From the NCBI RefSeq assembly GCF_905475395.1, contig NC_058342.1:32446140-32510139 (forward strand): DNA of 64,000 nt, in the 5' to 3' direction. The position numbers and the translations under genes were made by a program. The DNA comes from Chrysoperla carnea (Eukaryota > Arthropoda > Insecta > Neuroptera > Chrysopidae). Under the pieces are notes generated by a model. The model ran no database searches. It was not told where the DNA came from and saw nothing but the letters and a program-made list of their open reading frames with translations. Positions 39,501 to 49,784 of the stretch are shown piece by piece (the first letter of the stretch is position 1; every line of letters starts with the position of its first letter).

Positions 39501-42500
39501 GATCAAAAATTGAACTTAAAGTGGTTCGGCTGTCACGTGAATAGCCAACTAGTCAACTAGGCAATTTATATGACGTAAATGTAAGAAAATGTGCTAAAAA
39601 TTTCGTAACCTAGGCAATTTGTATGACGTCAATGTAAATAAAAGCTCTAAAAATATTGAAAAAGCAAGGTTTTTTTACGTTTTCTTTTTGGAAAGCATCG
39701 TTAGGAAATGTTTCGTTTTGCATAAACAGAATCTGTGATAAATTTTCATGATGATAACTTTTTTGAAGCTCATTCACCGATTAATTTTTGTACAATTAAC
39801 ATTATTGTGACCTTCCATAAGGTACTATGTTAAAAATCACAATTTTAAAGTGAAATAATTCAAAATTTTGCCCCGCAAGAGGTCCCAAAACTGTGTTTAT
39901 TGTGATCAAGGGACTTTGAACTATCATTTACCGCAAACAAAATGAACCGTACTTGCTCAAACAACCGAACCACTTTAAATCTAACCTCCTTCTTTCTGAA
40001 TTAGGGTGACAATTGAATGGTTCATATTTAACTCCCTGACTATCCACGCTAGTTATGGGAAATTCGATATTCAAAAAAAGAATAAAACTGTGATGTTTCA
40101 TGGGAATCATGATATAACGAAGAAAACAGGAGGTGTTTATTCCAGGAATCAGATTCGATTCATTATTAAAGAGTATACAGTCAATTTACTTTACAGTTAC
40201 GTAGAACGAGTTGCCTATACAAATAAAATGTATATAGACTTGTTTTTCTTTCCCCTATATAAATTTTTAAGGAAATATGTGCGGGTGGAAAAGAATGTGG
40301 GTGGAGACATACTCATACACACACACATACATTTCTGTCCCCGGATTATCTAAGATTCGTTAGTTTATAATAAATCTAGTTAGAATTTGCTCAAACAGCC
40401 GAACCAATTTCCACGTTTTGAATGTGGATATAGTTCTTGAATTTATTTCTAACCAAAGACAATTTTTAGTTTCAAACATCCACATAATGGGAGATTTAAT
40501 ATTGGCAAATACTTCATCCACAAAGATCAATGAAATATCAAATCCAAAATTGTACGATTCAAATATTCCAAAACATTTAAATATGGAAAAAATCCAATGT
40601 AAAAATATCCAAATTGAAAATTTAAATGGATATCCGCTAGAAAATTTACTCAAAATACTCAACAAAGAATTACCTTTAAATAAACTGGTCATTCATGGTA
40701 ACGTCTTCGTTAATAATTTGACCACGAAACAGATACAAAATTTCTCTATGTCCAACTTTGATCAGATTGTACAAAAAAATGGAACAGTTTTGGTATCCGG
40801 TCGTAAAACATTTCAAAATCTAAAAATTTATAATCTGGAGTCGAATAATTTGAATGGAGTTTCATTCGAGAATATGGTAAAGAATGTATTATCTCGTAAA
40901 CGGCCACAAAACATTCGTGGCAAATATACTTTTACAAATATTCGAACACGTAAGTATTGTTATTCTACGAACACGTAAGTATTGCTATTCACGTAATCGG
41001 TTAAAACGACGAATCGGTTATTACGACTAATAAGGAAGGTTTAAGATTCAGGGAATATCTCATTTTCACTGCCACCGTTCAGTTTTTTCCATGAGAAGAT
41101 GGACTTATTTCAGCCACCGCTGACACTATTTTCGGTAAATTTCGTCGATTTCCTCACAATAAAACTCTGCTGTGATGGTTTGGCCCGGTTACAGAAAGTT
41201 AAAATGAATCACTTTTTGAGCTTTTTGGCCTTTCCAATACGTTTTAAACCATCAAAAACCGCATGGAAGCTGACGTCCTGTTCTTCCGCCATCCCAAGCA
41301 CCGTTTGTGATGAGTCAGTCCCTACCATGGTCCTCAAATCCTCGTCCTGGATTACTATAGGTCATCCATTTCGACGAACCAACAACGAACAGTGCGTCCA
41401 TTAAATCTATCATTGCCAAATGCTTGGTTAATTTATCGGAGTGTTTCAGCAGCGCTTTAGCTCAATTTGAATTCGTAGAGAAAAATTAGTCGAAGTATAT
41501 CAAAGCCATTCGAATTGCATTTTTTTATTTAACCGACTTTACTGAAGTGATGAAAAAAACTTTCGCAGTTCTCTCGAAATTCTGAATGGTTTTTAATTTG
41601 TATCAAGTTAACATGTATTAAATTTCTTTTAGCATCGATTATCACCGAAAAGATTGACGGAATTCAAACAGATCAACTATTATCAACTTCGAATCCCGAA
41701 ATGCAATATTTCAATACATCTTTATTAAGACTACATTCTGCGCATGTGCAAGGCTCAATTCATCCAAAATTGATCCATGGATCAACAGTACCTGAACATA
41801 TACAAGTCTTACAAAATGTTCCAGCAATTAATTGTCGTCAATTATTCGTGAACGGAAATATTGTGGTACCGGAAGACAGTAAACTTTATGAAATGTTAAA
41901 TAATTCAATACTATCTGATAAAGATTATTACATAACTAGTCCAGTCAATTTTAAAAATCGTGTTTTGATACAAAATTTACATTCAAATCGTTATATTAAT
42001 CGTATTAATTTATCGTCGATTGAAAATGATGCATTATTTCGAGATCGTCAAAATCAGGTATGCAAGTATCAGTTTCGACAATGAATTCGTTAAGTTAAAA
42101 TAAGTGGAAAAGTCCGAAGAAGATTTTCAATCCGTCAGATCTTTGTCAGTTTCAAACAATAGATGCTTTGTCTGTTATACGTACTATGTAGAATAATGTA
42201 TATAATGGTAACCCGAAAAAAACCGTACGATGTACGTTGACTGAATAGCTATTTAGTCATTCTGTATCGGTGGGTAACAACTGTGTGCTGTGTCCGTCAT
42301 GTTATTGTCAGTTTCAAACAATAGATCCTTTTTTGACAGCACTCAAGTGTACGAGTTTTACACACGTATTACTAAAAAGTGAAAGATGTGCACGATAGGT
42401 TGTGCACCAAAATTGTAGCCAGGTCATTCGATCACTAGATTTTACTCCCCATATATATTTTTTTTTCATACCGGGCGCCTTATTTGAAATCGATTGTTTT

Positions 42501-45500
42501 TGTGCATTTTTTCGACTTATTTGTACATAACAAATTAATTCACTGCAAATAAGAACGATAACTTTCTACGTTTAGTTCAAGAATGTCTTTTTTTTTTAGA
42601 TAATTTCTGGAATGATCACCTTCACAAATAATTTATTTGCGAATTCGATTCGAGTCTTTAATGATTCTCGAATACCTTTCGTAAATTATATTAATCTTGA
42701 AAAATTCAATGAAAAACTTGTTCGAATTCAGGATGAAAGACCTATCAGTGGGGTTAAAACATTTTTAAACGACATTTATTCACGATCTTTGCAAGTAAGT
42801 TTTGTTATTGCAAAAATAAAATCAAAATTCAGATGTAAATCAATTGACTTGTTCTAGATTCCCGATAAAATTCATGGAATAAATCCTGATGTTTTAGTAT
42901 CGTACAAGAGAAATCGTATAATACCATCAACTCAATTTCAAAATTTAACAATTTCTAATAATTTATTTGCTCATGAGATCAATAGAGACAATTTTACAGA
43001 TTTTCTAAATTCTCGAATGTTATTATCCTCGAAAATACCTCAAGATGTCTGGCAGACATTTCAATTTGAGAATATTAATTTATCAGGTAAATTGATATAC
43101 TATAATTTACAAGATATCTTTTAAAATGCTTTTAAAGCGTTTCAACACATGAGCGTACTTAGGAAGGGGGTTAGAGGGTCAGTTTCCACATACTGAACCC
43201 TGAACTATCCATGTATTTGGCTGGATAAACAAAAATATGGTTACTCTTAAATATTGTTAGGTTAGGTTAATATTACCTAACCTAACCTAACCTAAATATT
43301 GTTGTATTTTTGAAATTTTAAGGTCAACAAAAATCTTGAATCAAGAGCATGAATGTTGGATAGTACACTCATGTTTCTCGAAGTTGAAAAATCATCAATG
43401 TCCACTAACGAACCCAAAGCACAAATTTTTGGCATAGGTGGTTCATAAAATCACTTAAGTCGTGTATTTCCGGTTGTCCATCCAGCTGTTCCTCTGTCTG
43501 TCATCACGATAACTCAAAAACGAAAAGAGTTATCAAGCTGAAATTTTTATGGAGTGCTCAGGACGTAAAAAGTGAGGTTGAGTTCGTAAACGAGCAACAT
43601 AGGTTTGATTGGTACAAAATTTTGGCAAAACTGTGGCAAATTTCAAAGATACAAGACATTTTTTCTTACAATTAATTTTCAGTCGCTCAATACCTGGCGA
43701 AACATTGTAAAGACCTTTTACAGATAGCTATTTGTGAGCCAATTTAGAAAATTGATCCAAAATGCATTTATTTTCTATACGAAAATCATCTATTGAATAT
43801 CTTTTTCAGGTCAAGCTGACATTATGTCCATTAACGATGTTTTACTGGAAAACGTAGTAACTGATACTGGAATACAAAATGTATTTTCGCCCAAAGAATT
43901 TTCCAAATCGATTGAAACCCAAATGGCTGTAAATATTGATATTCTCAATAATGTACCCATTAAAGATGCCTATCAATATGCAATTTTCACGGATGAAAAT
44001 GCAACTATTGATGGAAATATTGTAAGTAAATCTGGAAAAACCCGGATGATAATTTTAGTAAACAGGATATTTAGGAATGGAGATTTATATTCATTTATTT
44101 CAGATGTTCGATAACACGGTTTTAATGGACTCAAATATTAAGGCGAATAGTTTAAATGGATTAACCTGGAAGCAATTAATGGATAATATCCAAAATATCA
44201 ATATGAGTGTTCCGGAACTTACAACAAGAGTTCAATCAAAACTGGATAATGGAATGAAATTGACTACAAGTACGTACTAAAAGCGAAATTTTTATGTAAT
44301 GTTAGTCATGAGCTAAATATCGGGATCAGGACCCCACCTACTTGAAACCTATTAAATCTAGGTTAAATTTGTTCACAAAATTGAAATGCATGACTCAAAA
44401 ATAGTAGGATTACATACTTGATTTATAAAAATTGGATAAAATTTGGATGTGATAGAGCAAAATTAAATTTTTATGATTTTGATGACGTCATAAAGTTCAT
44501 AAAATCAGTATTTTTAATAACACAGGCAAATTTGAACCGATCTTTTTGGAATTTTTTTTGAAACCCAATAACTTTGGGTCAAACTTTTCATCTGTGATGT
44601 TAGTTTTTCGCTAGCATTCACCATTGTACTAAATACCGGGAGCGGGACCCCACCTTTTTAAAAGCTATTATAGCTAGGTTAATTTTGACAACAAATTTGA
44701 AAAGTATGACCCAAATTTAGTAGAATTCCATACCTGGTTTATCAAAATTGGATAAAATTTAGATATGATAGAGCGAAATTAAATTTTTATGATTTTGATG
44801 ACGTCATAAAGTTCATAAAATTAATATTTTTAATAAACAGGCAAATTTTATCCGATCTTATTGGAATTTTTGTTGAAACCCACTAATTTTGGGTCAAGCT
44901 TTTCATCTGTGATGTTAGTTTTTCGCTGCTATTCATCATTCTACTAAATACCGGGATCAGGACCTCACCTTCTTGAAATATATTATAGCTAGGTTAATTT
45001 TGACAACGAATTTGAAAAGTATGACCCAAATTTAGTAGGATTCCATACCTGGTTTATCAAAATTGGATAAAATTTAGATATGATAGAGCGAAATTAAATT
45101 TTTATGATTTTGATGACGTCATAAAGTTCATAAAATCCATATTTTTTATAACACAGGCAAATTTTATCCGATTTTATTGGAATTTTTTTTGAAACCCACT
45201 AATTTTGGGTCAAGCTTTTCATCTGTGATGTTAGTTTTTCTCTACCATTCACCATTGTACTAAATATCGGGACCAGGGCCCCACCTTCTTGAAACCTATT
45301 ATAGCTAGGTTAATTTTGACAACAAATTTGAAATGTATGACCCAAATTTAGTAGAATTCCATACCTGGTTTATCAAAATTGGATAAAATTTAGATGTGAT
45401 AGAGCGAAATTAAATTTTTATGATTTTGATGACGTCATAAAGTTCATAAAATCGATTTTTTGATTAACACAGGCAAATTTGATCCGATCTTATTGGAATT

Positions 45501-48500
45501 TTTTTTGAAACCCACTAATTTTGGGTCAAACTTTTCATCTGTGATGTTAGTTTTTCGCTACCATTCACCATTGTACTAAATACCGGGACCAGGACCCCAC
45601 CTTCTTGAAACCTATTATAGTTAGGTTAATTTTGACCACAAATTTGAAAAGTATGACCCAAATTTAGTAGAATTCCATGCCTGGTTTATCAAAATTGGAT
45701 AAAATTTAGATATGATAGAGCGAAATTAAATTTTTATGATTTTGATGACGTCATAAAGTTCATAAAATCAATATTTTTAATAACACAGGCAAATTTGATC
45801 CGATCTTATTGGAATTTTTGTTGAAACCCACTAATTTTGGGTCAAGCTTTTCATCTGTGATGTTAGTTTTTCGCTGCTATTCATCATTCTACTAAATACC
45901 GGGATCAGGACCTCACCTTCTTGAAATATATTATAGCTAGGTTAATTTTGACAACGAATTTGAAAAGTATGACCCAAATTTAGTAGGATTCCATACCTGG
46001 TTTATCAAAATTGGATAAAATTTAGATATGATAGAGCGAAATTAAATTTTTATGATTTTGATGACGTCATAAAGTTCATAAAATCCATATTTTTTATAAC
46101 ACAGGCAAATTTTATCCGATTTTATTGGAATTTTTTTTGAAACCCACTAATTTTGGGTCAAACTTTTCATCTGTGATGTTAGTTTTTCTCTACCATTCAC
46201 CATTGTACTAAATATCGGGACCAGGGCCCCACCTTCTTGAAACCTATTATAGCTAGGTTAATTTTGACAACAAATTTGAAATGTATGACCCAAATTTAGT
46301 AGAATTCCATACCTGGTTTATCAAAATTGGATAAAATTTAGATGTGATAGAGCGAAATTAAATTTTTATGATTTTGATGACGTCATAAAGTTCATAAAAT
46401 CGATTTTTTGATTAACACAGGCAAATTTGATCCGATCTTATTGGAATTTTTTTTGAAACCCACTAATTTTGGGTCAAACTTTTCATCTGTGATGTTAGTT
46501 TTTCGCTACCATTCACCATTGTACTAAATACCGGGACCAGGACCCCACCTTCTTGAAACCTATTATAGTTAGGTTAATTTTGACCACAAATTTGAAAAGT
46601 ATGACCCAAATTTAGTAGAATTCCATGCCTGGTTTATCAAAATTGGATAAAATTTAGATATGATAGAGCGAAATTAAATTTTTATGATTTTGATGACGTC
46701 ATAAAGTTCATAAAATCAATATTTTTAATAACACAGGCAAATTTGATCCGATCTTATTGGAATTTTTTTTGAAACCCACTAATTTTGGGTCAATCTTTTC
46801 ATCTGTGATGTTAGTTTTTCGCTACCATCCATCATTGTACAGAATATCGGGACCAGGACCCCACCTTCTTGAAACCTATTATAGCTAGGTTAATTTTGAC
46901 AACAAATTTGAAAAGTGTGACTCAAATTTAGTAGAATTCCATACCTGGTTTATCAAAATTGGATAAAATTTAGATGTGATAGAGCGAAATTAAATTTTTA
47001 TGATTTTGATGACGTCAGAAAATTCACTAACAACAGTATGGATTTATTTTTAGACATGGCATCAAGATATTTATATTTGGAAGAAATTATCGGTGTTATA
47101 GAAATGCCGGAAATGGATACAAAATCAGCAACAATTGATTATTATCAAAATACGATGACTTTCAATCTAATTGGAGAGCGAAACGGAAATGAGTGTCACT
47201 TATCGGCCAATTGTTCTTGTGCAACACAATACTCATTTCAATTGAATGATTTTGGACAAATTGAGCCCATAAGTGGCGTTGGTTTTGAACGAGTTTATCG
47301 ATTTGTAAATGATGAAAATTTGATAATAAATGTTATTACAAACACAATCAGTTATCATGAATTTTGTCGGTAAGTACAAAATATAAAAAGGTCCTTTTTC
47401 GATTTTGTAAGAGAGAAGACTCCTTTTAACCCCCTGGCATCTTTTTTTTCACAGATCGAATAAAATAGAAAATGAAATATCTCACATAGTATGGTTCGAA
47501 ACAATGAATGGACAAAATCGTGAAGCAAATAATAACGATTTGTTCACATTCGATCCAAACCACATATCTGGCTATTTAAGTGACGTAAAATACTTCCAAA
47601 GTCGTGGTGAAATGTATATTGTTCTGGCACGTTTTTACGATCCACAAAATAATTCTCATGATATCGATTGTCTAGTATTGAAATTATCAACACAAACACA
47701 AAATACAACTCTTATTCAGACAATTCGAGGTTATGGTGCCTCAACTTTAGAGATTTTAGGAACAGATCAAGGAATTGTTTTGGTTATTGGAAATACACAA
47801 TATGTTAACGATCATACGAAACGTATCGATAGTGGTATTTATCGATTTAGTGAAATTGATGAACAGGTTAAAAATTTTTTCTTTTCCAATAAAAATTTCT
47901 TTGTCATATTTTCTCCGTTGAGCATTTATATGCAGGTTAAATTAGTGTCAAGAAAATACCTTTTTAGGGTGTTAAGCAGTGAGGGATTACCCATTAAGCG
48001 GATTTCGTCACTGCATAGAGGCCCCGCTACGCAAAAGAGTAAAGGACAACCATAAAAAGATTTACGATGACTAAAAAAACACAGTACCATCTGATTTTCA
48101 CTTCATGGGTTAATCCGGAATTGCTGTCAAGTTTTTTTTTTTGCACCTCAAAAGCCGGTCCAAATTAAGATGGACGGTTGAAAATTTGTTTCTAAATAAA
48201 GTTAATATTAAAGAGGTGTCAACTTCTCAACGCTCCTTCCCGCTCTTTTTCGTAAATATTGAAGTGAGTTCAATACATTGACTTTATAGTTATCCATAGA
48301 CTAAGCATCGCCTATCTTTCCGTACAGTGAGAAGCGTGTCAACATCTGAGGTAATTTCTTAGGTCAGCCAGGGATATTTATCAAAAAAATGCATTTATCA
48401 AAAGAATATAGGGACATTTATCAAAAAAATATACATTGAATATAGGGACATTTATTAAAAAACCGAATGTCAAATTTTCATATCACAAAATATTTTCCAT

Positions 48501-49720
48501 AAAATATCGTAATTTCACTGAACTTTTTCGCTTTTTGACTTTAAAAAAATTCTTATCACGTATCACTTTACATTTTTTCTTACGAATCTACAATGGATTT
48601 GACCTAAGCAATTACCTCAGTTGTTGGCACGCTTAAAATCGTTTGACACTTAATCTATGTAACTATAAAGTCAATGATTACAGAACTGTCAGTTACTACC
48701 AAAACTGACTGTCAAAAATTAAAATAATTTCTTGCAATTAATGTGAATTTTAATTATTTTGGCTGTCAAACGAATTTTCATATATATTTTTATTTTTAGT
48801 TTCAATTACTTCGGAATGTGTCAAGTCGAAATGGCATTACTGGCATATCAAGTGAAAATTTAAATAATGGCCAAAGTGTAATAATATTTGCACAAAGTGA
48901 ATCGAATTTAGCTGTCTACAAATATCATCGAAAATTTGATAACTATTATTTTTATCAATTCATTAATTTGGAATCGGAAACCATACATGCAAATTTATTT
49001 TATTTAGGAGGTACGTAATTTACATCACAATCCGCGAAATTTTGTAATTCGCCCTCTAGCTTCAAATTGATTAAGCCTTCAGAACGGTCAAAACAGATGG
49101 CAGTAGTGTACCGTTTGCACGGTGATAGAGAAAGGAGTGTATTTCTGTAGTATTTCGTTCGTATGTTCGTATGTGTTCGTATTTATTTCGTGCAATGCAC
49201 TTAAATGAAAAATCAACACTAGCGACACTATAACTTCTGCCGTTTTGTTGATAAAATTTGTCAATTCTTTCGTTTGAGCTGTGTATCGTTGTGTAGTGTC
49301 CATGACTCTTGTAATGAGAGAAAATCTCACGCTATTACGCAAGCAGAAATTTCACGATTTCTGGAGTCTCTCGATCAAATCTATAGAGGTGGCAATCCTA
49401 TACGGATAGCCCAGGGATCAGCAACCTTTTGAGTCGAAAGAGTCCAAAATTTACTGGGATAGCTCCATACTCTTCTGACAAATATAATTTTTTTTATTAC
49501 AGAACCACAAAAGAGCGATTTATTTTTAACGATTGTCACGAATGATTCAAAATTTTCACTATACAAATATAATTATATGGAAGGTTTTCGTTTGGAAACG
49601 ATTGGCGATTTAGAAAATGTTCGAATATTAATACCATTTTTACAAAATCATAAAATTTATTTATTCGGAGTAACCAAAAATAAATATGCGAAAATATATG
49701 AAATTGTTCAACAAGGTTAA
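30377..49720 (+). CDS. Large secreted repeat protein, 22 coding exons, 1912 aa (possible Nasrat/Polehole/Closca-type protein)
   Basis: I built this model by linking open exons through GT-AG sites. Exons: 30377-30397, 30459-30782, 30851-31059, 31785-32080, 32296-32580, 33117-33271, 34611-35135, 35752-35914, 35986-36207, 37630-37898, 38962-39221, 39285-39394, 40434-40949, 41633-42057, 42600-42794, 42858-43086, 43810-44021, 44104-44269, 47054-47369, 47455-47866, 48800-49010, 49503-49720. All phases match and the total is 5739 nt ending in TAA. The ATG at 30377 sits in a good insect context (tcaaaaATG) and starts a signal peptide that is itself split by a 61-bp intron. There is no C-terminal membrane segment, so the product should be secreted. 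Order: signal peptide, propeller-like EAR region, coiled coil, repeat region, second propeller-like region. The function is not established. The layout recalls my memory of the insect eggshell proteins Nasrat, Polehole and Closca (inference only). Exon boundaries are solid; UTRs are not defined. Confidence 0.88.
30508..32580 (+). other. N-terminal EAR/beta-propeller-like domain, exons 2-5
   Basis: Residues about 25-378 read as short beta strands with aromatic repeats: FFNIGQNLFILEK, FLIVGFKNGFCNIYTS, WDWTFRHGIQ, LYKWTQTYFDEIDRI, FVLILNKFGPNFIYLVK, LFAIFHTSSGLNIYQI. The Tyr-x-Trp-x-x-x-x-Phe motif at the start of exon 4 is like the EAR/EPTP repeat of epitempin-family propellers. That assignment is by eye and would need a profile search. 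Such domains usually mediate extracellular protein binding. Confidence 0.5.
31301..31765 (+). mobile_element. DINE-1/helentron-like element in intron 3
   Basis: It has the family's order: tatgaaatataccaaggta near the 5' end, a GTCT microsatellite (31426-31438), the conserved block around gtaaaccgttagagatag, and the 3' hairpin CAATTAACTCAGTCAATTG with end TTTTCACTTG. Only 19 bp separate its end from exon 4, so the intron's branch site probably lies in the element. Confidence 0.75.
32800..33090. mobile_element. Foldback element copy in intron 5
   Basis: It matches 21270..21645: the sequence cgcttccaccatatttgata leads into inverted arms containing GACAAGCTTTTATTGTACTA and AGTCGGGTATGA. The right arm is truncated compared with the other copy. 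Confidence 0.65.
33117..34700 (+). other. Coiled-coil linker, exon 6 and start of exon 7
   Basis: Residues about 380-455 are rich in Lys, Glu, Asn, Gln and Leu with leucine or isoleucine at heptad-like spacing (MENLINIQKKNLRKMNEFL, then LEVLEKLKEIQTRLDELN). This suggests a helical linker or oligomerisation segment between the propeller-like domain and the repeat region. Intron 6 separates the two halves and carries satellite DNA. Confidence 0.55.
33540..34460. repeat. Dyad-symmetric ~306-bp satellite in intron 6
   Basis: Three units are marked by gtaattttgacccaaaaaat at 33742, 34048 and 34355 (spacing 306 and 307). Each unit has two centres of dyad symmetry. One is the palindrome AAGGGGTACCCCTT. 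The other joins a left arm (tttgacccaaaaaattcaaa) to its near-complement on the far side of a TTTGACGATTGG box. Transcripts of the intron could form long hairpins. Confidence 0.8.
35325..35335. repeat. Target-site duplication, left copy (11 bp)
   Basis: AGTGTTGGATA, repeated at 35658-35668. Confidence 0.75.
35336..35657 (+). mobile_element. 5'-truncated LINE with CCTAA tail in intron 7
   Basis: The frame to 35559 encodes the end of a LINE ORF2 (C-x-x-C, then SHLLCYCPALFMR, then a leucine-rich tail ending KWF). The 3' UTR ends in a degenerate (CCTAA)n tail. The 11-bp duplication shows an ordinary target-primed insertion. Its last 45 bp resemble the 3' end of the SINE at 16456..16701. Confidence 0.83.
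36230..37065. repeat. Diverged dyad satellite in intron 9
   Basis: Two to three units of about 300 bp carry the boxes tttttcttgggtcaaaatta, AAAGGGGTACCCCTTAAA and gacccaagaaaaacgaaaat. The second box is the complement of the first across the GGGGTACCCC centre. It is related to, but distinct from, the array in intron 6. Confidence 0.7.
37066..37436 (+). mobile_element. DINE-1/helentron-like element, 5' incomplete (intron 9)
   Basis: It holds the conserved block from gagttcgtaaatgagcaac-like sequence through cattttttcgtaaacatcac to the 3' hairpin and TTTTCACTTG end. The middle is a variant (caacactttctatacagggt) that also occurs before the short end at 14595. Confidence 0.65.
38014..38760 (-). 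mobile_element. Retroelement fragment with (ATT)n tail in intron 10
   Basis: On the minus strand this moderately GC-rich stretch ends in (ATT)n at 38036-38014, like a retroposon 3' tail. Parts of it match 23885..24480 in opposite orientation: for example, the complement of 38560-38430 aligns with 23975-24110, and tagaatgtttgggt is at 24274. Forward open frames such as 38098-38385 are antisense to it and not credible genes. The element class is unknown. Confidence 0.55.
38840..38935. repeat. Short tandem duplication with TTAGG-like bases
   Basis: GACCTAAGTGACA-type units repeat several times from about 38770 to 38920, with a short cctaacctaacctaa run at 38853. It lies in intron 10, just upstream of exon 11. 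Confidence 0.5.
39516..39978. mobile_element. MITE with 16-bp TIRs, TTAA ends (intron 12)
   Basis: The left end TTAAAGTGGTTCGGCT and right end, near-complement AACCGAACCACTTTAA, are terminal inverted repeats. The length is 463 bp and there is no coding capacity. TTAA at both edges would suit a piggyBac-type target, but the TTAA may belong to the TIR itself. A second copy is at 49785-50250. Confidence 0.8.
39979..40396. repeat. Repeat linked to the MITE, intron 12
   Basis: This stretch follows the MITE here and also at 50251-50665, so the two form one composite of about 880 bp. It ends at a third TIR-like box, AGCCGAACCA (40397-40406), where the inverted exon duplication starts. The frame 40006-40353 is broken in the other copy, so it is not coding. 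Confidence 0.7.
40397..41106. repeat. Source (or partner) of the inverted exon duplication
   Basis: This 710-bp block includes exon 13 (40434-40949), its donor, and the start of the mariner remnant. Its reverse complement is 26181..26890, 13.5 kb away. The donor itself is locally duplicated: acacgtaagtattg occurs at 40946 and again 25 bp later, in both copies. Confidence 0.85.
41025..41470 (-). pseudogene. Internally deleted mariner transposase remnant (intron 13)
   Basis: The minus strand, read 41370 to 41220, gives a mariner-type helix-turn-helix stretch (VIQDEDLRTMV, then SSQTVLGMAEE, then LKRIGKAKKLKK). It is followed within a few bases by a C-terminal motif (PGQTITAEFYCEEIDEIYRK) in another frame. 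The catalytic middle is missing and there are stops and frameshifts, so it is dead. Its 3' end is included in the inverted duplication, so the insertion predates that event. Confidence 0.7.
43257..43295. repeat. Interstitial TTAGG/CCTAA foldback (intron 16)
   Basis: Two to three TTAGG units run into four CCTAA units across a short AATATT centre, giving a perfect small palindrome. TTAGG is the ancestral arthropod telomere repeat. The opposed orientation suggests end-joined or foldback telomeric DNA, or an inverted pair of retroposon tails. Confidence 0.75.
43417..43612 (+). mobile_element. Partial DINE-1/helentron-like element (intron 16)
   Basis: Only the middle of the family remains: ggttcataaaatcacttaa, the degenerate GTCY tract, gaaaagagttatc and gagttcgtaaacgagcaaca. 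Both ends are missing. Confidence 0.6.
44290..47037. repeat. 316-bp satellite array with a CRE palindrome per unit (intron 18)
   Basis: About 8.7 units fill the intron between exons 18 and 19. TGACGTCA recurs at 44483, 44799, 45114, 45430, 45746, 46062, 46378, 46694 and 47010, at a spacing of 315-316 bp. Variant bases repeat every third unit: the gctgctattcatcattctac version near 44930 returns near 45870. This implies a 948-bp higher-order unit that was recently duplicated. The last unit runs to within about 20 bp of exon 19. Confidence 0.95.
47054..49720 (+). other. C-terminal propeller-like domain, exons 19-22
   Basis: Residues about 1528-1912 return to a beta-rich, aromatic pattern: YLYLEEIIGVIEM, MTFNLIGE, VKYFQSRGEMYIVLARF, IVLVIGNTQY, SVIIFAQSESNLAVYKYHR, LFLTIVTNDSKFSLYKY, KIYLFGVTKNKYAKIYEI. 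A Cys cluster (ECHLSANCSC) near residue 1590 and a later Cys fit a secreted protein with disulfides. The spacing resembles the N-terminal propeller-like part, giving a symmetric propeller-repeat-propeller layout. The stop codon is TAA at 49718-49720. Confidence 0.6.
48277..48676. mobile_element. MITE with ~25-bp TIRs (intron 20)
   Basis: The left end CATTGACTTTATAGTTA and its complement at 48660-48676 form TIRs, with a second inverted block (gaggtaattnctta) just inside. The core has a short tandem tract built on ggacatttatcaaaaaa (48370-48470). No coding capacity was seen. Confidence 0.7.
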
Positions 49721-49784
49721 AGTTTATTTAAATATATATTTATATTGTTACTGAAATTTGTTTTTTTTAGTATTTGTAAGCTCT

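Larger units (their letters stand above)
34701..44269 (+). other. Central ISG-x-x-x-F repeat region, exons 7-18
   Basis: About twelve repeats follow one pattern: V/I-S-G or I-I-G, then x-x-x-F, a strand such as QNLHVNRLNI, then N-G/N-x-I/V and a hydrophobic-rich turn (NGIPFNKI, NGLPFNKL, NGYPLENL, NGVSFENM). Clear examples begin VISGSMEF, LISGTKSF, LSGPKIF, VLVSGRKTF, IISGMITF and PISGVKTF. Four introns (after exons 8, 9, 12 and 16) split the Gly codon of the motif in phase 1. Others fall in phase 0 just before the motif, so exons behave as repeat modules. I know no named family for this repeat. Confidence 0.7.

Noticed and set aside
40006..40353. 115-codon gene in intron 12
   Set aside because: It is part of a repeat whose second copy (50278-50640) has indels that break the frame.
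44290..47037. CRISPR-like array
   Set aside because: The 316-bp units are tandem satellite DNA without short spacers, in an intron of a eukaryotic gene.
47504..48055. Exon 20 extended to 48055
   Set aside because: The frame stays open past 47866, but the donor there joins exon 21 in phase and the extension has no similarity to the domain.
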